DNA of 64,000 nt from assembly GCF_014837015.1 (NCBI RefSeq), contig NZ_JACSPT010000012.1, positions 1 through 64,000 of the forward strand. Reading direction: 5' to 3'. The stretch comes from Acinetobacter pecorum. Its GTDB lineage: Bacteria; Pseudomonadota; Gammaproteobacteria; Pseudomonadales; Moraxellaceae. Each line of letters starts with the position of its first letter. Positions within the stretch are counted from its first letter, which is position 1. The position numbers and the translations under genes are program-made. Below the pieces are notes generated by a model. It saw nothing but the letters and a program-made list of their open reading frames with translations. It had not been told where the DNA came from and ran no database searches. Below are positions 1 through 8,818 of this stretch, piece after piece.

Positions 1-165
1 CGTGGCGAGATTGTGATTAACGAGCGCAACGAAACCAATGTGAAAGGTGTATTTGCTGCAGGTGACTGTACCACCGTGCCATACAAGCAGATCATCATTG
101 CGACTGGTGAAGGTGCGAAAGCCTCGCTGTCTGCATTTGATTACATCATCCGTTCAGGACAGTAA
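1..165 (+). CDS. ahpF: Alkyl hydroperoxide reductase subunit F, C-terminal fragment
   Basis: Only the last 54 codons are in the window. They read in frame from base 1 to a TAA and carry the end of a pyridine-nucleotide disulfide reductase: the FAD-binding GVFAAGDCT motif followed by [19 protein letters not shown], typical of the AhpF carboxyl end. AhpF passes electrons from NADH to the peroxidase AhpC in the cytosol. A thioredoxin reductase would look similar here, but the [13 protein letters not shown] wording favours AhpF. The start and the N-terminal redox domain lie outside the window. Confidence 0.85.
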   Translation, partial: RGEIVINERNETNVKGVFAAGDCTTVPYKQIIIATGEGAKASLSAFDYIIRSGQ

Positions 166-171
166 AAAAAG

Positions 172-205
172 AGCACCTGGAATCCCCAAATTCCAGGTGC
201 TTTAT
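172..205 (+). terminator. Rho-independent terminator of ahpF
   Basis: A perfect 12-bp stem (AGCACCTGGAAT with ATTCCAGGTGCT) around a six-base loop, seven bases after the ahpF stop. The U-run is short (TTTATC), so termination may be partial. Confidence 0.75.
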
Positions 206-235
206 CTCAAAGAGTTATTATTATTTTCGCTTTAT

Positions 236-272
236 AGGAACTCAGGATGCTAACACCAGAGTTCCTTTTTTT
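236..272 (+). terminator. Second terminator after ahpF
   Basis: Stem AGGAACTC with GAGTTCCT followed by seven T. It lies about 30 bases after the first hairpin and could back it up. A third dyad, AAAAGCG/CGCTTTT at 292-313, may serve the convergent ferredoxin gene. Nothing else is visible before base 419. Confidence 0.65.
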
Positions 273-418
273 ACTTCTTGTTAGATCAGCCAAAAGCGTC
301 CCCAATCGCTTTTAGCCGTTCCTTTTCTCCACACTTTTTTTGTTTTCAACCCTTATTTTTCTGCTTTCCCCAAGGTTGTTTTTAGAATCACGAATAAATC
401 AATTGTTTTACTTTTTGT

Positions 419-673
419 TTAAGCTTCAAACAGCTTCAAGCTCTTAAACTTCTCCAGTAATTGTTCCTGTGTTTCACGATGCTCCGGATGAGGAATAATG
501 CATTCAATCGGGCAGACATCTACACAGGTCTGATGTTCATAAAAACCGACGCATTCCGTACAACGTTTTACGTCAATTTCATAGAACTTTTCACCCTCGT
601 AAATCGCTTCATTCGGGCATTCCGGTAAACACATATCGCAATTGATGCATTTGTCGGTAATCAGCAGTGCCAT
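419..673 (-). CDS. YfhL-family 4Fe-4S dicluster ferredoxin
   Basis: An 84-residue soluble ferredoxin. Eight ligand cysteines form two clusters: C9, C12, C15, C19 and C38, C41, C50, C54. The second motif has an eight-residue insert between its second and third cysteine, as in the YfhL/Allochromatium-type group. It starts two bases after the stop of the TrhP-like gene, so the two are translated from one mRNA. By inference it delivers electrons to, or helps maintain, the iron-sulfur chemistry of its neighbour. The family call is firm; the electron-transfer partner is not shown by sequence. Confidence 0.88.
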   Translation of the reverse strand: MALLITDKCINCDMCLPECPNEAIYEGEKFYEIDVKRCTECVGFYEHQTCVDVCPIECIIPHPEHRETQEQLLEKFKSLKLFEA

Positions 674-675
674 AT

Positions 676-2067
676 TTAACCCGCCTGATAAGCCAGTGAA
701 GATGCCGAAATATCCGCACTCGAACTTGGCAGATTACGGATGAGCAGGGCATATTGCATATCTACATCTGCTGGGGCCGGAATCTCGACGATATGACCTG
801 AGCCTTTGGCATCTTCAATCAGATTACCTTTTTTGTCTTTCATTTCCGTTAAAGTAAAGGTGATATTGCCTCTAGTCGTCATCAGTTCCAGTGAATCACC
901 GAGGACAAAACGGTTTTTCACATCAATCTTGATGTAGTCTCCATTACGTTCTAACACTTCACCACAGAACTGCTGATGATCGAAACTGGATGAACCATTC
1001 TCATAGTTTTGATATTCGCTATGCACATGACGGCGCAGGAAACCTTCGGTATAACCACGATTCGCCAGACCTTCAAGCTGGGTCATCAAGGATGGATCAA
1101 ACGGCTTACCAGCAAGGGCATCATCAATTGCTTTACGATAAATCTGGGCAGTACGCGCACAGTAGAAATAGGACTTGGTCCGGCCTTCAATTTTTAAGGA
1201 ATGTACACCAATTTTGGTAAGACGTTCGACATGCTGAACCGCGCGCAGATCTTTGGAATTCATGAAATAAGTGCCGTGTTCATCTTCTTCTGCGGCAAAC
1301 ATGTCTTCTTCATTGCGCTGTAACAGCACTGGCTCGTTGAATTGGTGTTGTGCCTGCATATGTGCTTCGTCGGCATCTTTGGAGCAGCAGCCTGAATCCA
1401 GATTTTTCACTGGAATCACATCACCGGTTTCATCTTCCTTGGCATCCAGCACTTTATATTCCCAACGGCAGGCATTGGTGCAGGCACCCTGATTGGCATC
1501 ACGTTTGTTCATATAGCCAGACAGCATGCAACGGCCAGAATAGGCCATGCACAGTGCGCCATGAACAAAGACTTCAATCTCCATATCCGGCACTTGCTGT
1601 TTGATTTCTGCAATTTCTTCAATCGACAGTTCACGTGACAGAATGACACGGGTCAATCCCATGTTCTTCCAGAATTTGACGGTTGCCCAGTTCACGGCAT
1701 TGGCCTGTACCGACAGGTGAATATCCATATGCGGGAAATGTTCACGGACCAGCATAATCAGACCGGGATCGGACATGATCAGTGCATCCGGCTGCATGTC
1801 AACCACAGGAGCTAAGTCACGAATGAAATTTTTCAGCTTGGAGTTATGTGGCTGAATATTGACGACCACGTAGAATTTTTTGCCTAATTCATGGGCTTCT
1901 TTAATACCAATCGCGAGATTTTCATGGTCAAATTCATTATTACGAACCCGCAGGCTATAACGCGGCTGGCCTGCATAGACTGCGTCTGCACCATAAGCAA
2001 AGGCATAGCGCATATTTTTTAATGAGCCTGCAGGTGAGAGAAGTTCGGTAACGTGAGAAATGCTCAT
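676..2067 (-). CDS. trhP: U32-peptidase-family tRNA 5-hydroxyuridine synthase TrhP (YegQ)
   Basis: Cytosolic protein of the collagenase-like U32 family. Near the N-terminus is ELLSPAG and the AGQPRYSLRVRN motif of YegQ/TrhP. The middle has the cysteine-rich segment GRCMLSGYMNKRDANQGAC with further cysteines nearby, consistent with an iron-sulfur cluster. E. coli YegQ (TrhP) forms 5-hydroxyuridine at U34 of tRNAs and depends on prephenate and Fe-S assembly; that is family knowledge. The ATG at 2067 gives the usual N-terminus; another ATG at 2085 adds six residues. Neither has a clear ribosome site. The ferredoxin gene follows after two bases. Confidence 0.85.
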   Translation of the reverse strand: MSISHVTELLSPAGSLKNMRYAFAYGADAVYAGQPRYSLRVRNNEFDHENLAIGIKEAHELGKKFYVVVNIQPHNSKLKNFIRDLAPVVDMQPDALIMSDPGLIMLVREHFPHMDIHLSVQANAVNWATVKFWKNMGLTRVILSRELSIEEIAEIKQQVPDMEIEVFVHGALCMAYSGRCMLSGYMNKRDANQGACTNACRWEYKVLDAKEDETGDVIPVKNLDSGCCSKDADEAHMQAQHQFNEPVLLQRNEEDMFAAEEDEHGTYFMNSKDLRAVQHVERLTKIGVHSLKIEGRTKSYFYCARTAQIYRKAIDDALAGKPFDPSLMTQLEGLANRGYTEGFLRRHVHSEYQNYENGSSSFDHQQFCGEVLERNGDYIKIDVKNRFVLGDSLELMTTRGNITFTLTEMKDKKGNLIEDAKGSGHIVEIPAPADVDMQYALLIRNLPSSSADISASSLAYQAG

Positions 2068-2217
2068 GATCAAATTGAAAGACATAAAAAAAGTACGGCT
2101 TTATTCTAACCATCTAAAATCAGGATTCAACCTAGTAAATAACTCGGAATTGGAGTAATTCAACTAAATTTCAAGTTAAAAATGAAGCACTCATAAAGTT
2201 AAGAATTCCAGAAAGTT

Positions 2218-2628
2218 TTATGTATTTTCAAGCGATTCTAAAGTTTTTAAAATCTGGCAATGATCGATTGTGGTGGGCGTATTGCAGCTGTCACGAAGCA
2301 GCATCAGCTGTTGCTCAAATATTTGTAATTCTTTAATTTTATTTGAAATTTCCAGAAGATGCCGATCAATCATCTGATTGACTTCACAGCAGTCCTGTTC
2401 AGGGTTCTGCTCCAGTTTAATCAGATGTTCGATTTCTTTTAAAGACATGCCTAGGGTACGGCAACGTTTGATAAAAATTAAACGTTTCAAGGCTTCTTCA
2501 GCATAATAACGATACTGATTACTTGCTCGAAAATTCGGCTGTATCAAACCTTTTTTCTCGTAAAAGCGAATGCTGTCGGTACTTAAACCGGTCTTAGTCG
2601 CGATTTCTGAAATGAGATAATGTGACAT
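2218..2628 (-). CDS. MerR-family metal-responsive regulator (CadR/PbrR-like)
   Basis: A 136-residue MerR protein with an N-terminal winged helix (YLISEIATKTGLSTDSIRFY), a dimerisation helix and metal-site cysteines at about 80/81, 115 and 124. That spacing is close to the three cysteines of CadR and PbrR. It should twist the divergent promoter when metal is bound. The ATG at 2628 has GAGG seven bases upstream; a GTG at 2634 is the alternative. It is divergent from a CDF transporter, the classic arrangement for a metal-efflux switch. The inducing metal (Cd, Zn, Pb, Co) cannot be fixed from sequence. Confidence 0.88.
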   Translation of the reverse strand: MSHYLISEIATKTGLSTDSIRFYEKKGLIQPNFRASNQYRYYAEEALKRLIFIKRCRTLGMSLKEIEHLIKLEQNPEQDCCEVNQMIDRHLLEISNKIKELQIFEQQLMLLRDSCNTPTTIDHCQILKTLESLENT

Positions 2629-2641
2629 AAACACCTCAGGC

Positions 2642-2672
2642 TTGACCTTGGAGTTACTCCATAGTTTCTAAT
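2642..2672 (+). promoter_or_regulatory. MerR-type promoter/operator for the CDF transporter
   Basis: TTGACC (-35) and TCTAAT (-10) are separated by 19 bases, the stretched spacing that MerR-family activators need. The spacer holds the dyad GGAG-TTA-CTCC inside ACCTTGGAGTTACTCCATAGT. This is the expected target of the divergent MerR protein. Confidence 0.85.
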
Positions 2673-2713
2673 GACTATAGCGTATTTTATATAGAAAATC
2701 CTCGGAGAATCAT

Positions 2714-3340
2714 ATGGCTTGTAGTTGTAGTCATGAACCTGCACCATCCACGCCCAATAGCAAATTCAGAACCGCCTTATGGATTGCATTATTCATTAAT
2801 TTGACCTTGTTCATTGTAGAACTAGTGGGTGGTGCTTATGCGCATTCATCCGCATTATGGGCAGATGCGCTAGATTTTTTTGGAGATGCAGTAAATTATG
2901 GGATTTCACTGGCTGTATTAGGGGCAAGCCTGTATTGGCGCGCAACAGTTGCCCTGATTAAAGGATTGACCATGGCTGTATTTGGCTTGGTGGTGATCGG
3001 AAAAGTCATCTACGCTTTTATACAAGGTATACCGCCTGAAGCGCTGACTATGGGAGTTATTGGTGTGCTGGCCTTAATTGCTAACGTGATTACAGCAGTA
3101 ATTTTATATGCTTTTCGAGATGGGGATGCCAATATGAAATCGGTCTGGCTCTGTAGCCGAAATGATGCGATCGGAAATGCTGCCGTGATTTTGGCGGCTG
3201 TCGGGGTGTTTGGGACGGGTAGTATGTTGCCAGATATTATTGTGGCGATAATTATGGCAGGCTTGGGGTTGACGGCCGGATACCAAGTGGTTAAGCAGGC
3301 ATTCATAGAGCGAACATCTTCGAAGCAGGTTCAAATTTAA
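2714..3340 (+). CDS. Short CDF-family cation efflux protein
   Basis: A 208-residue inner-membrane protein with about six hydrophobic segments and no cytoplasmic C-terminal domain, so shorter than the usual CDF (about 300 residues). The N-terminus MACSCSHEP may bind metal. The transmembrane metal site is unusual: helix 2 reads DALDFFGD (Asp in place of the common His) and helix 5 reads LCSRNDAIGN (Cys in place of His). GGAG lies seven bases before the ATG. Its promoter has the MerR operator, so it is probably the efflux arm of this switch. Substrate unknown; CzcD-like by family. Confidence 0.85.
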   Translation: MACSCSHEPAPSTPNSKFRTALWIALFINLTLFIVELVGGAYAHSSALWADALDFFGDAVNYGISLAVLGASLYWRATVALIKGLTMAVFGLVVIGKVIYAFIQGIPPEALTMGVIGVLALIANVITAVILYAFRDGDANMKSVWLCSRNDAIGNAAVILAAVGVFGTGSMLPDIIVAIIMAGLGLTAGYQVVKQAFIERTSSKQVQI

Positions 3341-3346
3341 GACAAT

Positions 3347-3376
3347 AAAAAACCGGACTTTAATGCCCGGTTTTTT
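3347..3376. terminator. Bidirectional terminator between the CDF gene and fpr
   Basis: AAAAAACCGG pairs with CCGGTTTTTT around a ten-base loop. The A-run and U-run allow it to end both the CDF transcript (+) and the convergent fpr transcript (-). Confidence 0.8.
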
Positions 3377-3390
3377 AATGACATTGAATC

Positions 3391-4170
3391 TTATTTTTCA
3401 ACGAACGCACGTTCAATCACGTAGTCGCCTAGAACGCCCATACGTGGAGATTCTTTCAGGCCATGTTGATCAAGAAGTGCAGCAACATCGTCAAGGAAGG
3501 CTGGGCTACCACATAACATGGCACGGTCAGTTTCCGGATTGAAACGTGGCAGACCGATTTTTTCAAACAGTTCACCGGTTTCAATCGCAGTCGTGACCCG
3601 ACCTTGATTTGGATATTCTTCACGAGTTACGGTTGGGTAATAGATCAGTTTTTCTTTTGCGCCAAGTTCCGAGAAGAACTCATGATTTGGCACTTCATTC
3701 AGGATTAAATCTTGATAAGCCAGTTCTGAAATAAAACGCGTACCGTGAACCACGATAATTTTTTCAAAACGTTCGTAAGTTTCAGGATCGCGAATAGTGG
3801 ACAAAAATGGCGCAAGTCCTGTACCTGAAGAAAGAAGATACAGGTTTTTGCCTGGATTCAGGTCATCCAGTACCAATGTGCCTGTCGGTTTTTTGGAAAT
3901 CAAAATCTCATCGCCGACTTTAACTTTCTGTAAAATCGAAGTCAGTGGACCATCAGGCACTTTAATTGAGAAAAACTCTAACTCTTCTTCGTAGTTGGCG
4001 CTTGCAATTGAGTATGCGCGCATTAACGGCTTGCCATTGACTTCAAGGCCGATCATTACAAACTGACCGTTTTTAAAACGCAAAGCAGGATCACGAGTCG
4101 TTTTAAAAGAGAATAAAGTATCATTCCAGTGGTGGACGTGAGTAATCTTTTCGACGTTAAAAGCAGCCAT
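3391..4170 (-). CDS. fpr: Ferredoxin--NADP(+) reductase (FPR, subclass I)
   Basis: A 259-residue flavoprotein that moves electrons between NADPH and ferredoxin or flavodoxin in the cytosol. The FAD-binding motif RAYSIAS is at about 51-57, a NADP-binding SSGTGLAPF at about 114-122, and the C-terminus ends FVEK, as in the Azotobacter-type reductases of the same length. A TTG at 4182 is in frame, but the ATG at 4170 gives the family N-terminus. It may serve the ferredoxin encoded nearby; that link is only positional. Confidence 0.92.
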   Translation of the reverse strand: MAAFNVEKITHVHHWNDTLFSFKTTRDPALRFKNGQFVMIGLEVNGKPLMRAYSIASANYEEELEFFSIKVPDGPLTSILQKVKVGDEILISKKPTGTLVLDDLNPGKNLYLLSSGTGLAPFLSTIRDPETYERFEKIIVVHGTRFISELAYQDLILNEVPNHEFFSELGAKEKLIYYPTVTREEYPNQGRVTTAIETGELFEKIGLPRFNPETDRAMLCGSPAFLDDVAALLDQHGLKESPRMGVLGDYVIERAFVEK

Positions 4171-4272
4171 TAAAGGTCTCAATAAGTTATCAAATTAGAA
4201 CAGCTTGCTATTCTAATCTAAATTCATTCTCGATAAACTGAATATATTTAATTGAGCTTATCAAAAAAAGTG

Positions 4273-4998
4273 ATGATGACTGAACTGACGCTACCGATTA
4301 TTGGCTATATGCGTTCTCCCTACAAAGAAAAATTTGGTATCCCGCGCCAGCCCAATCTGGTTCAGGTCGAAAGTTATATTGAAATGGCCGGACCCTATAA
4401 TGATCTGCTCGCCTTTGAGGGAATTGAAGAATTCAGCCATCTCTGGTTAGTCTGGCAATTTCATGACAATAAAAACCAACACGAGAGCAGCCAGTTTCGT
4501 CCACAGGTTCGTCCGCCACGTTTGGGCGGCAACAAGAAAATAGGCGTATTTGCTACGCGCAGTATGTATCGTCCCTCACCAATTGGCCTTTCAGTCGTTA
4601 AACTCAAAGAAGTTAGTAAGGTGGGCAAGCATGTCCGGGTATATGTCACAGGGAGTGACTTACTCGATGGCACACCCATTGTAGATATCAAACCTTATAT
4701 TCAATATTCGGATGCGATTGTTGAAGCGCAAAGTGGTTATGCGCAGGATGAGCCTGAGCGTAAAGCCGTCATCTGGAGTGAAGAGGCGGAGCAGCAAAAA
4801 CTGCATTTACTGAAATGCGGGAAAATCTCACCACAGGGTATTCAGGAGCTGGAAGCGGTTTTATCTCTAGATCCAAGGCCAGCCTATCAGGATGATAAGG
4901 AACGGATTTATGGGATGAAGTTTGCTACGGTAGATACCCATTTCAAAGTTCATACTCAGCAAGTGATAATTACTGCTATTCATCACGCTCCCTCCTGA
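4273..4998 (+). CDS. trmO: tRNA (N6-threonylcarbamoyladenosine(37)-N6)-methyltransferase TrmO
   Basis: A 241-residue TsaA/YaeB-family protein. The N-terminal half has IGYMRSPYKEKFGIPRQP, then LVWQFHDN, RPPRLGG and ATRSMYRPSPIGLS, which form the SAM-binding beta-barrel of TrmO. The second half, ending TVDTHFKV, matches the family C-terminal domain. It methylates t6A37 in tRNA-Thr. Start choice is uncertain: GTG 4270, ATG 4273 and ATG 4276 follow each other without a strong ribosome site. Its stop is one base from the convergent MgtC-family gene, with no terminator between. Confidence 0.9.
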   Translation: MMTELTLPIIGYMRSPYKEKFGIPRQPNLVQVESYIEMAGPYNDLLAFEGIEEFSHLWLVWQFHDNKNQHESSQFRPQVRPPRLGGNKKIGVFATRSMYRPSPIGLSVVKLKEVSKVGKHVRVYVTGSDLLDGTPIVDIKPYIQYSDAIVEAQSGYAQDEPERKAVIWSEEAEQQKLHLLKCGKISPQGIQELEAVLSLDPRPAYQDDKERIYGMKFATVDTHFKVHTQQVIITAIHHAPS

Positions 4999-4999
4999 T

Positions 5000-6253
5000 T
5001 TATAGACTCCACCACACTAGTCCAATCAATACTGCCATTTGAATAAGCTGGACTGGGGCAAAATACAGGGCAAATTTAAATCCACCAGTCAGGGCAGCAT
5101 TTACTGATTTGGCCACTGCATGGGCACCCAGACCTAATAATAGGGCATAAATAAGATGGGTGTTGGAAGGATCTCCCTGAATCACCACACCTGCCATTGC
5201 GGCATGAACCTCAAATAATGAAGCAAGCAAGGTGCCGGCCAATAAGCCGGCATTGCCAAGCCACAATTCCAGCGCATAAATTCCGGCCTGAATCAGGGTT
5301 AAAGTCACTGCAATAATGACAGCTTCTTTTAGGCTGAACATCGGGCTGTCCGCAGATTCGAGCTCTTGGACCGGTTTGGCCTTGCGCAATAATAGAAATG
5401 CGCAGGCGACCAGAATAACCATGCCCACAACGGAAGGAAGGAGCAAGAGTTTAAGCCAGGCCCAAGACACACCTCCAACGACAATAAGCAGCAAGACCAG
5501 GGTAGAGACACATGACATCAGTGCAGCCCCGGCATTTGGCTGCGCATCCATTTCACCTTTGCGTACCTGCAGGCCTAATTGGGCAATGGTCGCAGTACTG
5601 GAAACAAAGCCTGAGGCCAGTGAAGAGAGCATCAGGGCATTTTTAGTGGATAAAAAACGTTTCGCAATATGGGCTAAAGCTTGCACGACTAAAATCAGGG
5701 TCAGTAATTTCAAGATAACATAGGGGTTAAGAACTTCTCCCCATAATGGACGGTCAGGGGTAAGCGGCAAACCGATCAGTATAAGTGCAAGTAGTAACAG
5801 TCCATCCCTGAATTCAGCCTCTTTAATCCATTTTCCCGCAAAATCATGCATGGAGTGCTTGGCCATCAAAATAATGGTTAACAAGACGGCCAGTCCCGCA
5901 GACAGCGGAATATTCCAAAGACACATTGCCCCTATAAAATAAGTCATGAGGAAGGCGAGTTCTGTAGTAATGCCCGGGTCTTCAGGCTGATTACGAAGGG
6001 AAAAAATGACTATCCCTCCAATAATAAGCGCACCAGCCAGCCCGATGACCATGCCGAATAAAAAACAGAGTGCGCCCAGCAGAGCACTGAGCGCAAAGGA
6101 GCGTAATCCTGCAAAACTGGGGTGGCTTTCGCGCTGTTTATGACGTTCTCGTTCCAGGCCTATAAGCAGGCCACAGCCAAGTGCGGCAGCCAAGAGGGTT
6201 ATAAGGTCCTGGAAAGAGCTGATGCTATTAAGGGGCACTGCGCTAAAATCCAT
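5000..6253 (-). CDS. MgtC/SapB-family membrane protein with DUF4010 domain
   Basis: A 417-residue inner-membrane protein with roughly eleven hydrophobic segments. The first part holds the MgtC signature around GCGLLIGLERERHKQ (residues 26-40); the rest corresponds to the DUF4010 half found in long members. Transport function is unproven for this subfamily. It stands alone between convergent trmO and divergent gspE. The 211-base upstream spacer must hold promoters for both it and gspE; I see no clear operator there. Confidence 0.8.
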   Translation of the reverse strand: MDFSAVPLNSISSFQDLITLLAAALGCGLLIGLERERHKQRESHPSFAGLRSFALSALLGALCFLFGMVIGLAGALIIGGIVIFSLRNQPEDPGITTELAFLMTYFIGAMCLWNIPLSAGLAVLLTIILMAKHSMHDFAGKWIKEAEFRDGLLLLALILIGLPLTPDRPLWGEVLNPYVILKLLTLILVVQALAHIAKRFLSTKNALMLSSLASGFVSSTATIAQLGLQVRKGEMDAQPNAGAALMSCVSTLVLLLIVVGGVSWAWLKLLLLPSVVGMVILVACAFLLLRKAKPVQELESADSPMFSLKEAVIIAVTLTLIQAGIYALELWLGNAGLLAGTLLASLFEVHAAMAGVVIQGDPSNTHLIYALLLGLGAHAVAKSVNAALTGGFKFALYFAPVQLIQMAVLIGLVWWSL

Positions 6254-6464
6254 ATTCGGCCTCAGCGATTTAAGACGGACTGGTTAAAATATAGAAGATA
6301 AACTCCAGCTTAAACAAGCAGGAAATGGTTATGTTCCGAAACAATGTGATGGTTTTGGCATTGCATGAAGAAATAGGAACATAGTGGATCGGCCAGTGTA
6401 GATAGAGCCTGCGAAAAACTGCAAAAAGTTGTTATAGTGGAGTCAAGTTTGGGGACTGATAATA

Positions 6465-8222
6465 ATGAAATTTGACTTTGAAATTGATACAGCCTGGTGT
6501 TTAGAGCAACTTTTTAAAGACGGTAAAATCAGTGAACGCGACCGAATGCTGGTACAGACGACGCATCGGCAACGTGAACAATTAAAATGGCATCCTTTGC
6601 AGTGGATCGCCAATTTTCATCTGGTCGATCAATCCCATCCTCAAACGACACTCACCCTGAACCGTTTATGTCAATGGCTGGCAGAAAAAACCGGCTTGAT
6701 GTTCTATATCATTGATCCACTCAAAGCTGATGTGCAGGCATTGACCAATGTCATGTCACAGGAATATGCATTACGTAACCGTATTCTGGCAGTAGAAATT
6801 CAGGCAGACAAAGTTCTGATCGCTACAGATCAGCCTTATAAAACTGAATGGATGTCGAATCTTCAGCAGAATATTGCACCGAAGAAAATTGAACGGGTAC
6901 TGCTTAATCCGGAACAGCTCCAGCGTTATATGGTTGAGTATTATCAGGTCAGCCGTGCAGTGAGTGGATCGCAGAAATCCTCTGCCTATGACCGGGAAAA
7001 TAAGGGCGTCGAAGCCTTGCTGCAACTGGGCGATTCCCAGAATCCGGACGCCAATGACCAGCATATTGTCAAACTGGTGGACTGGGTGCTGCAATTTGCC
7101 TTTGAGCAGGGCGCCAGTGATATTCACATGGAACCGCGTAAAGATACGGGCAAGATCCGTTTCCGGATTGATGGCGTACTGCATACGATTTACAACATGC
7201 CGGCCAATACCCTGACCGCGGTCATTTCCCGGATCAAGATTCTGGGCCGGATGAATGTGGCAGAAAAACGTAAACCGCAGGATGGCCGACTAAAAACCCG
7301 CACGCCGAAAGGACAGGAAACTGAACTACGTTTATCGACCTTGCCGACGGCCTTTGGTGAAAAACTGGTAATGCGTATTTTCGATCCGGAAGTACTGGTC
7401 AGAAGCTTTCAGCAACTCGGTTTTGAAGGTCATCTGCTCAACGACTGGAACAATCTGACCAGCCACAGTCATGGCATTATTCTGGTAACGGGCCCGACCG
7501 GTTCCGGTAAAACTACTACGCTTTATTCAACCCTGAAGCAGCTGGCGACGGAACAGGTTAACGTTTGTACCATTGAAGATCCGATCGAGATGCTGGAACC
7601 CAGCTTTAACCAGATGCAGGTCAATAATGGTATTGATCTCGGTTTTGCTGATGGCGTGCGTGCGCTGATGCGTCAAGATCCGGACATTATCATGGTCGGG
7701 GAGATCCGTGATCAGGATACTGCCAATATGGCGATTCAGGCGGCATTGACCGGTCACCTGGTTCTATCGACTTTACATACCAATGATGCACCGTCGAGTC
7801 TGACCCGTCTGCATGATCTGGGGGTGCAACCTTTTCTGACGGCCGCGACTATACTTGGGGTTTTGGCCCAGCGTCTGGTACGTCAGCTGTGTCCACACTG
7901 CAAACAGGAAAGTTTCCTGAACGAGCAGGAGTGGCAACATCTAGCCACGGATTATCCTTTACCTCGGCCAGAATTTGTCTTTAAGGCGGTAGGCTGTGAA
8001 GAATGCCGGCATACCGGCTATAAAGGCCGTATCGGGATTTATGAGTTTATGCCGCTGAGTCTGACCACCAAACAGTTGATTGGTGCCGATGCTAACCTGA
8101 ACGAGCTGCGTCAGCAGGCCAAAAAAGAAGGGGTAGAGCCGCTCAGAATTGCCGGCGCGCGCAAGATTCTGGAAGGTGTCACTACGCTTGAAGAAGTCCT
8201 GAGAGTGGTACCCTTAAATTAA
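6465..8222 (+). CDS. gspE: Type II secretion ATPase GspE (GspE/PilB family)
   Basis: A 585-residue cytoplasmic motor ATPase. It has an N-terminal N1E-like domain, a second N2E domain with ASDIHMEP near 225, Walker A GPTGSGKTTT near 342, an Asp box around the CTIEDPIE segment, Walker B VGEIRD near 410, a His box HLVLSTLHTND, and the tetracysteine zinc finger CPHC (about 475) with CEEC (about 509). The zinc finger and domain order fit GspE. No gsp or pil gene adjoins it, so it is a single-gene locus; PilB-like use cannot be excluded from sequence alone. Confidence 0.85.
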   Translation: MKFDFEIDTAWCLEQLFKDGKISERDRMLVQTTHRQREQLKWHPLQWIANFHLVDQSHPQTTLTLNRLCQWLAEKTGLMFYIIDPLKADVQALTNVMSQEYALRNRILAVEIQADKVLIATDQPYKTEWMSNLQQNIAPKKIERVLLNPEQLQRYMVEYYQVSRAVSGSQKSSAYDRENKGVEALLQLGDSQNPDANDQHIVKLVDWVLQFAFEQGASDIHMEPRKDTGKIRFRIDGVLHTIYNMPANTLTAVISRIKILGRMNVAEKRKPQDGRLKTRTPKGQETELRLSTLPTAFGEKLVMRIFDPEVLVRSFQQLGFEGHLLNDWNNLTSHSHGIILVTGPTGSGKTTTLYSTLKQLATEQVNVCTIEDPIEMLEPSFNQMQVNNGIDLGFADGVRALMRQDPDIIMVGEIRDQDTANMAIQAALTGHLVLSTLHTNDAPSSLTRLHDLGVQPFLTAATILGVLAQRLVRQLCPHCKQESFLNEQEWQHLATDYPLPRPEFVFKAVGCEECRHTGYKGRIGIYEFMPLSLTTKQLIGADANLNELRQQAKKEGVEPLRIAGARKILEGVTTLEEVLRVVPLN

Positions 8223-8317
8223 TTTTAAAAATGAGGCAATCTTAAGATTCAATTCATCTTTGGCTGTTTTAATAGCATCATCGAAACAAGGGCAGAACTT
8301 TAAAAGAGGTGATTGCG

Positions 8318-8683
8318 ATGAAAATGATGATAAATACAGTTTTGGCAGCTGCATTGATGGGTTCTATTGCAACTGCTGCAGTAGCAAGTAGCGAAACAGT
8401 TGTGAATCAGGCCGCTTTTGCCAAATCGACTACGGTCAAACAGGCACTTGCGATGAAAGATGACAGCAAAGTCCAGCTCAAAGGTTATATCGTAAAAGCA
8501 GTCGGGGATGAAAAATACCAGTTCCGTGACAGCACAGGTACTATAACTGTTGAAATTGATGATGAACTTTGGCAAGGTAAACCGATTTCAGCCAAAACCC
8601 CGGTAGTGATTACAGGTGAAATTGATATTGACTATAAACCGGCAAAACGTGTTGAAATTGATGTTGAACAGGTTCGCTTTTAA
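8318..8683 (+). CDS. ygiW: YgiW/YdeI-family periplasmic OB-fold stress protein
   Basis: A 121-residue protein with a signal peptide (cleavage near AVA-SS) and a BOF/OB-fold domain: VQLKGYIVKAVGDEKYQFRD, then TGTITVEIDDELW, and a C-terminal RVEIDVEQVRF. Members act in stress tolerance in the periplasm, including peroxide and cadmium responses in enterobacteria. The ATG at 8318 has AGAGGTG seven bases before it, which rules out the in-frame GTG at 8309. It is followed by its own terminator and then a QseBC-like pair, the same neighbours as in E. coli but in parallel orientation. Confidence 0.88.
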   Translation: MKMMINTVLAAALMGSIATAAVASSETVVNQAAFAKSTTVKQALAMKDDSKVQLKGYIVKAVGDEKYQFRDSTGTITVEIDDELWQGKPISAKTPVVITGEIDIDYKPAKRVEIDVEQVRF

Positions 8684-8722
8684 TCTCGACTAAGTTACCA
8701 AAATTAATCTGAACACAGCAAC

Positions 8723-8764
8723 AAAAAGCCACATGCAAGTTACCAAAAAGCATGTGGCTTTTTT
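8723..8764 (+). terminator. Terminator after ygiW
   Basis: Fourteen paired bases (AAAAAGCCACATGC with GCATGTGGCTTTTT) around a 13-base loop, ending in a U-run. It separates ygiW from the regulator pair, although read-through is possible. Confidence 0.8.
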
Positions 8765-8818
8765 GAGTCTGGTGCTTTTTCAGGGCAAGATAGAATAAAT
8801 AAGCAGAGGGAGCACAGC

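Noticed and set aside
990..1604. Several open frames on the + strand inside the trhP gene
   Set aside because: They lie opposite a well-conserved gene, lack ribosome sites and have no family-like text; they are antisense shadows.
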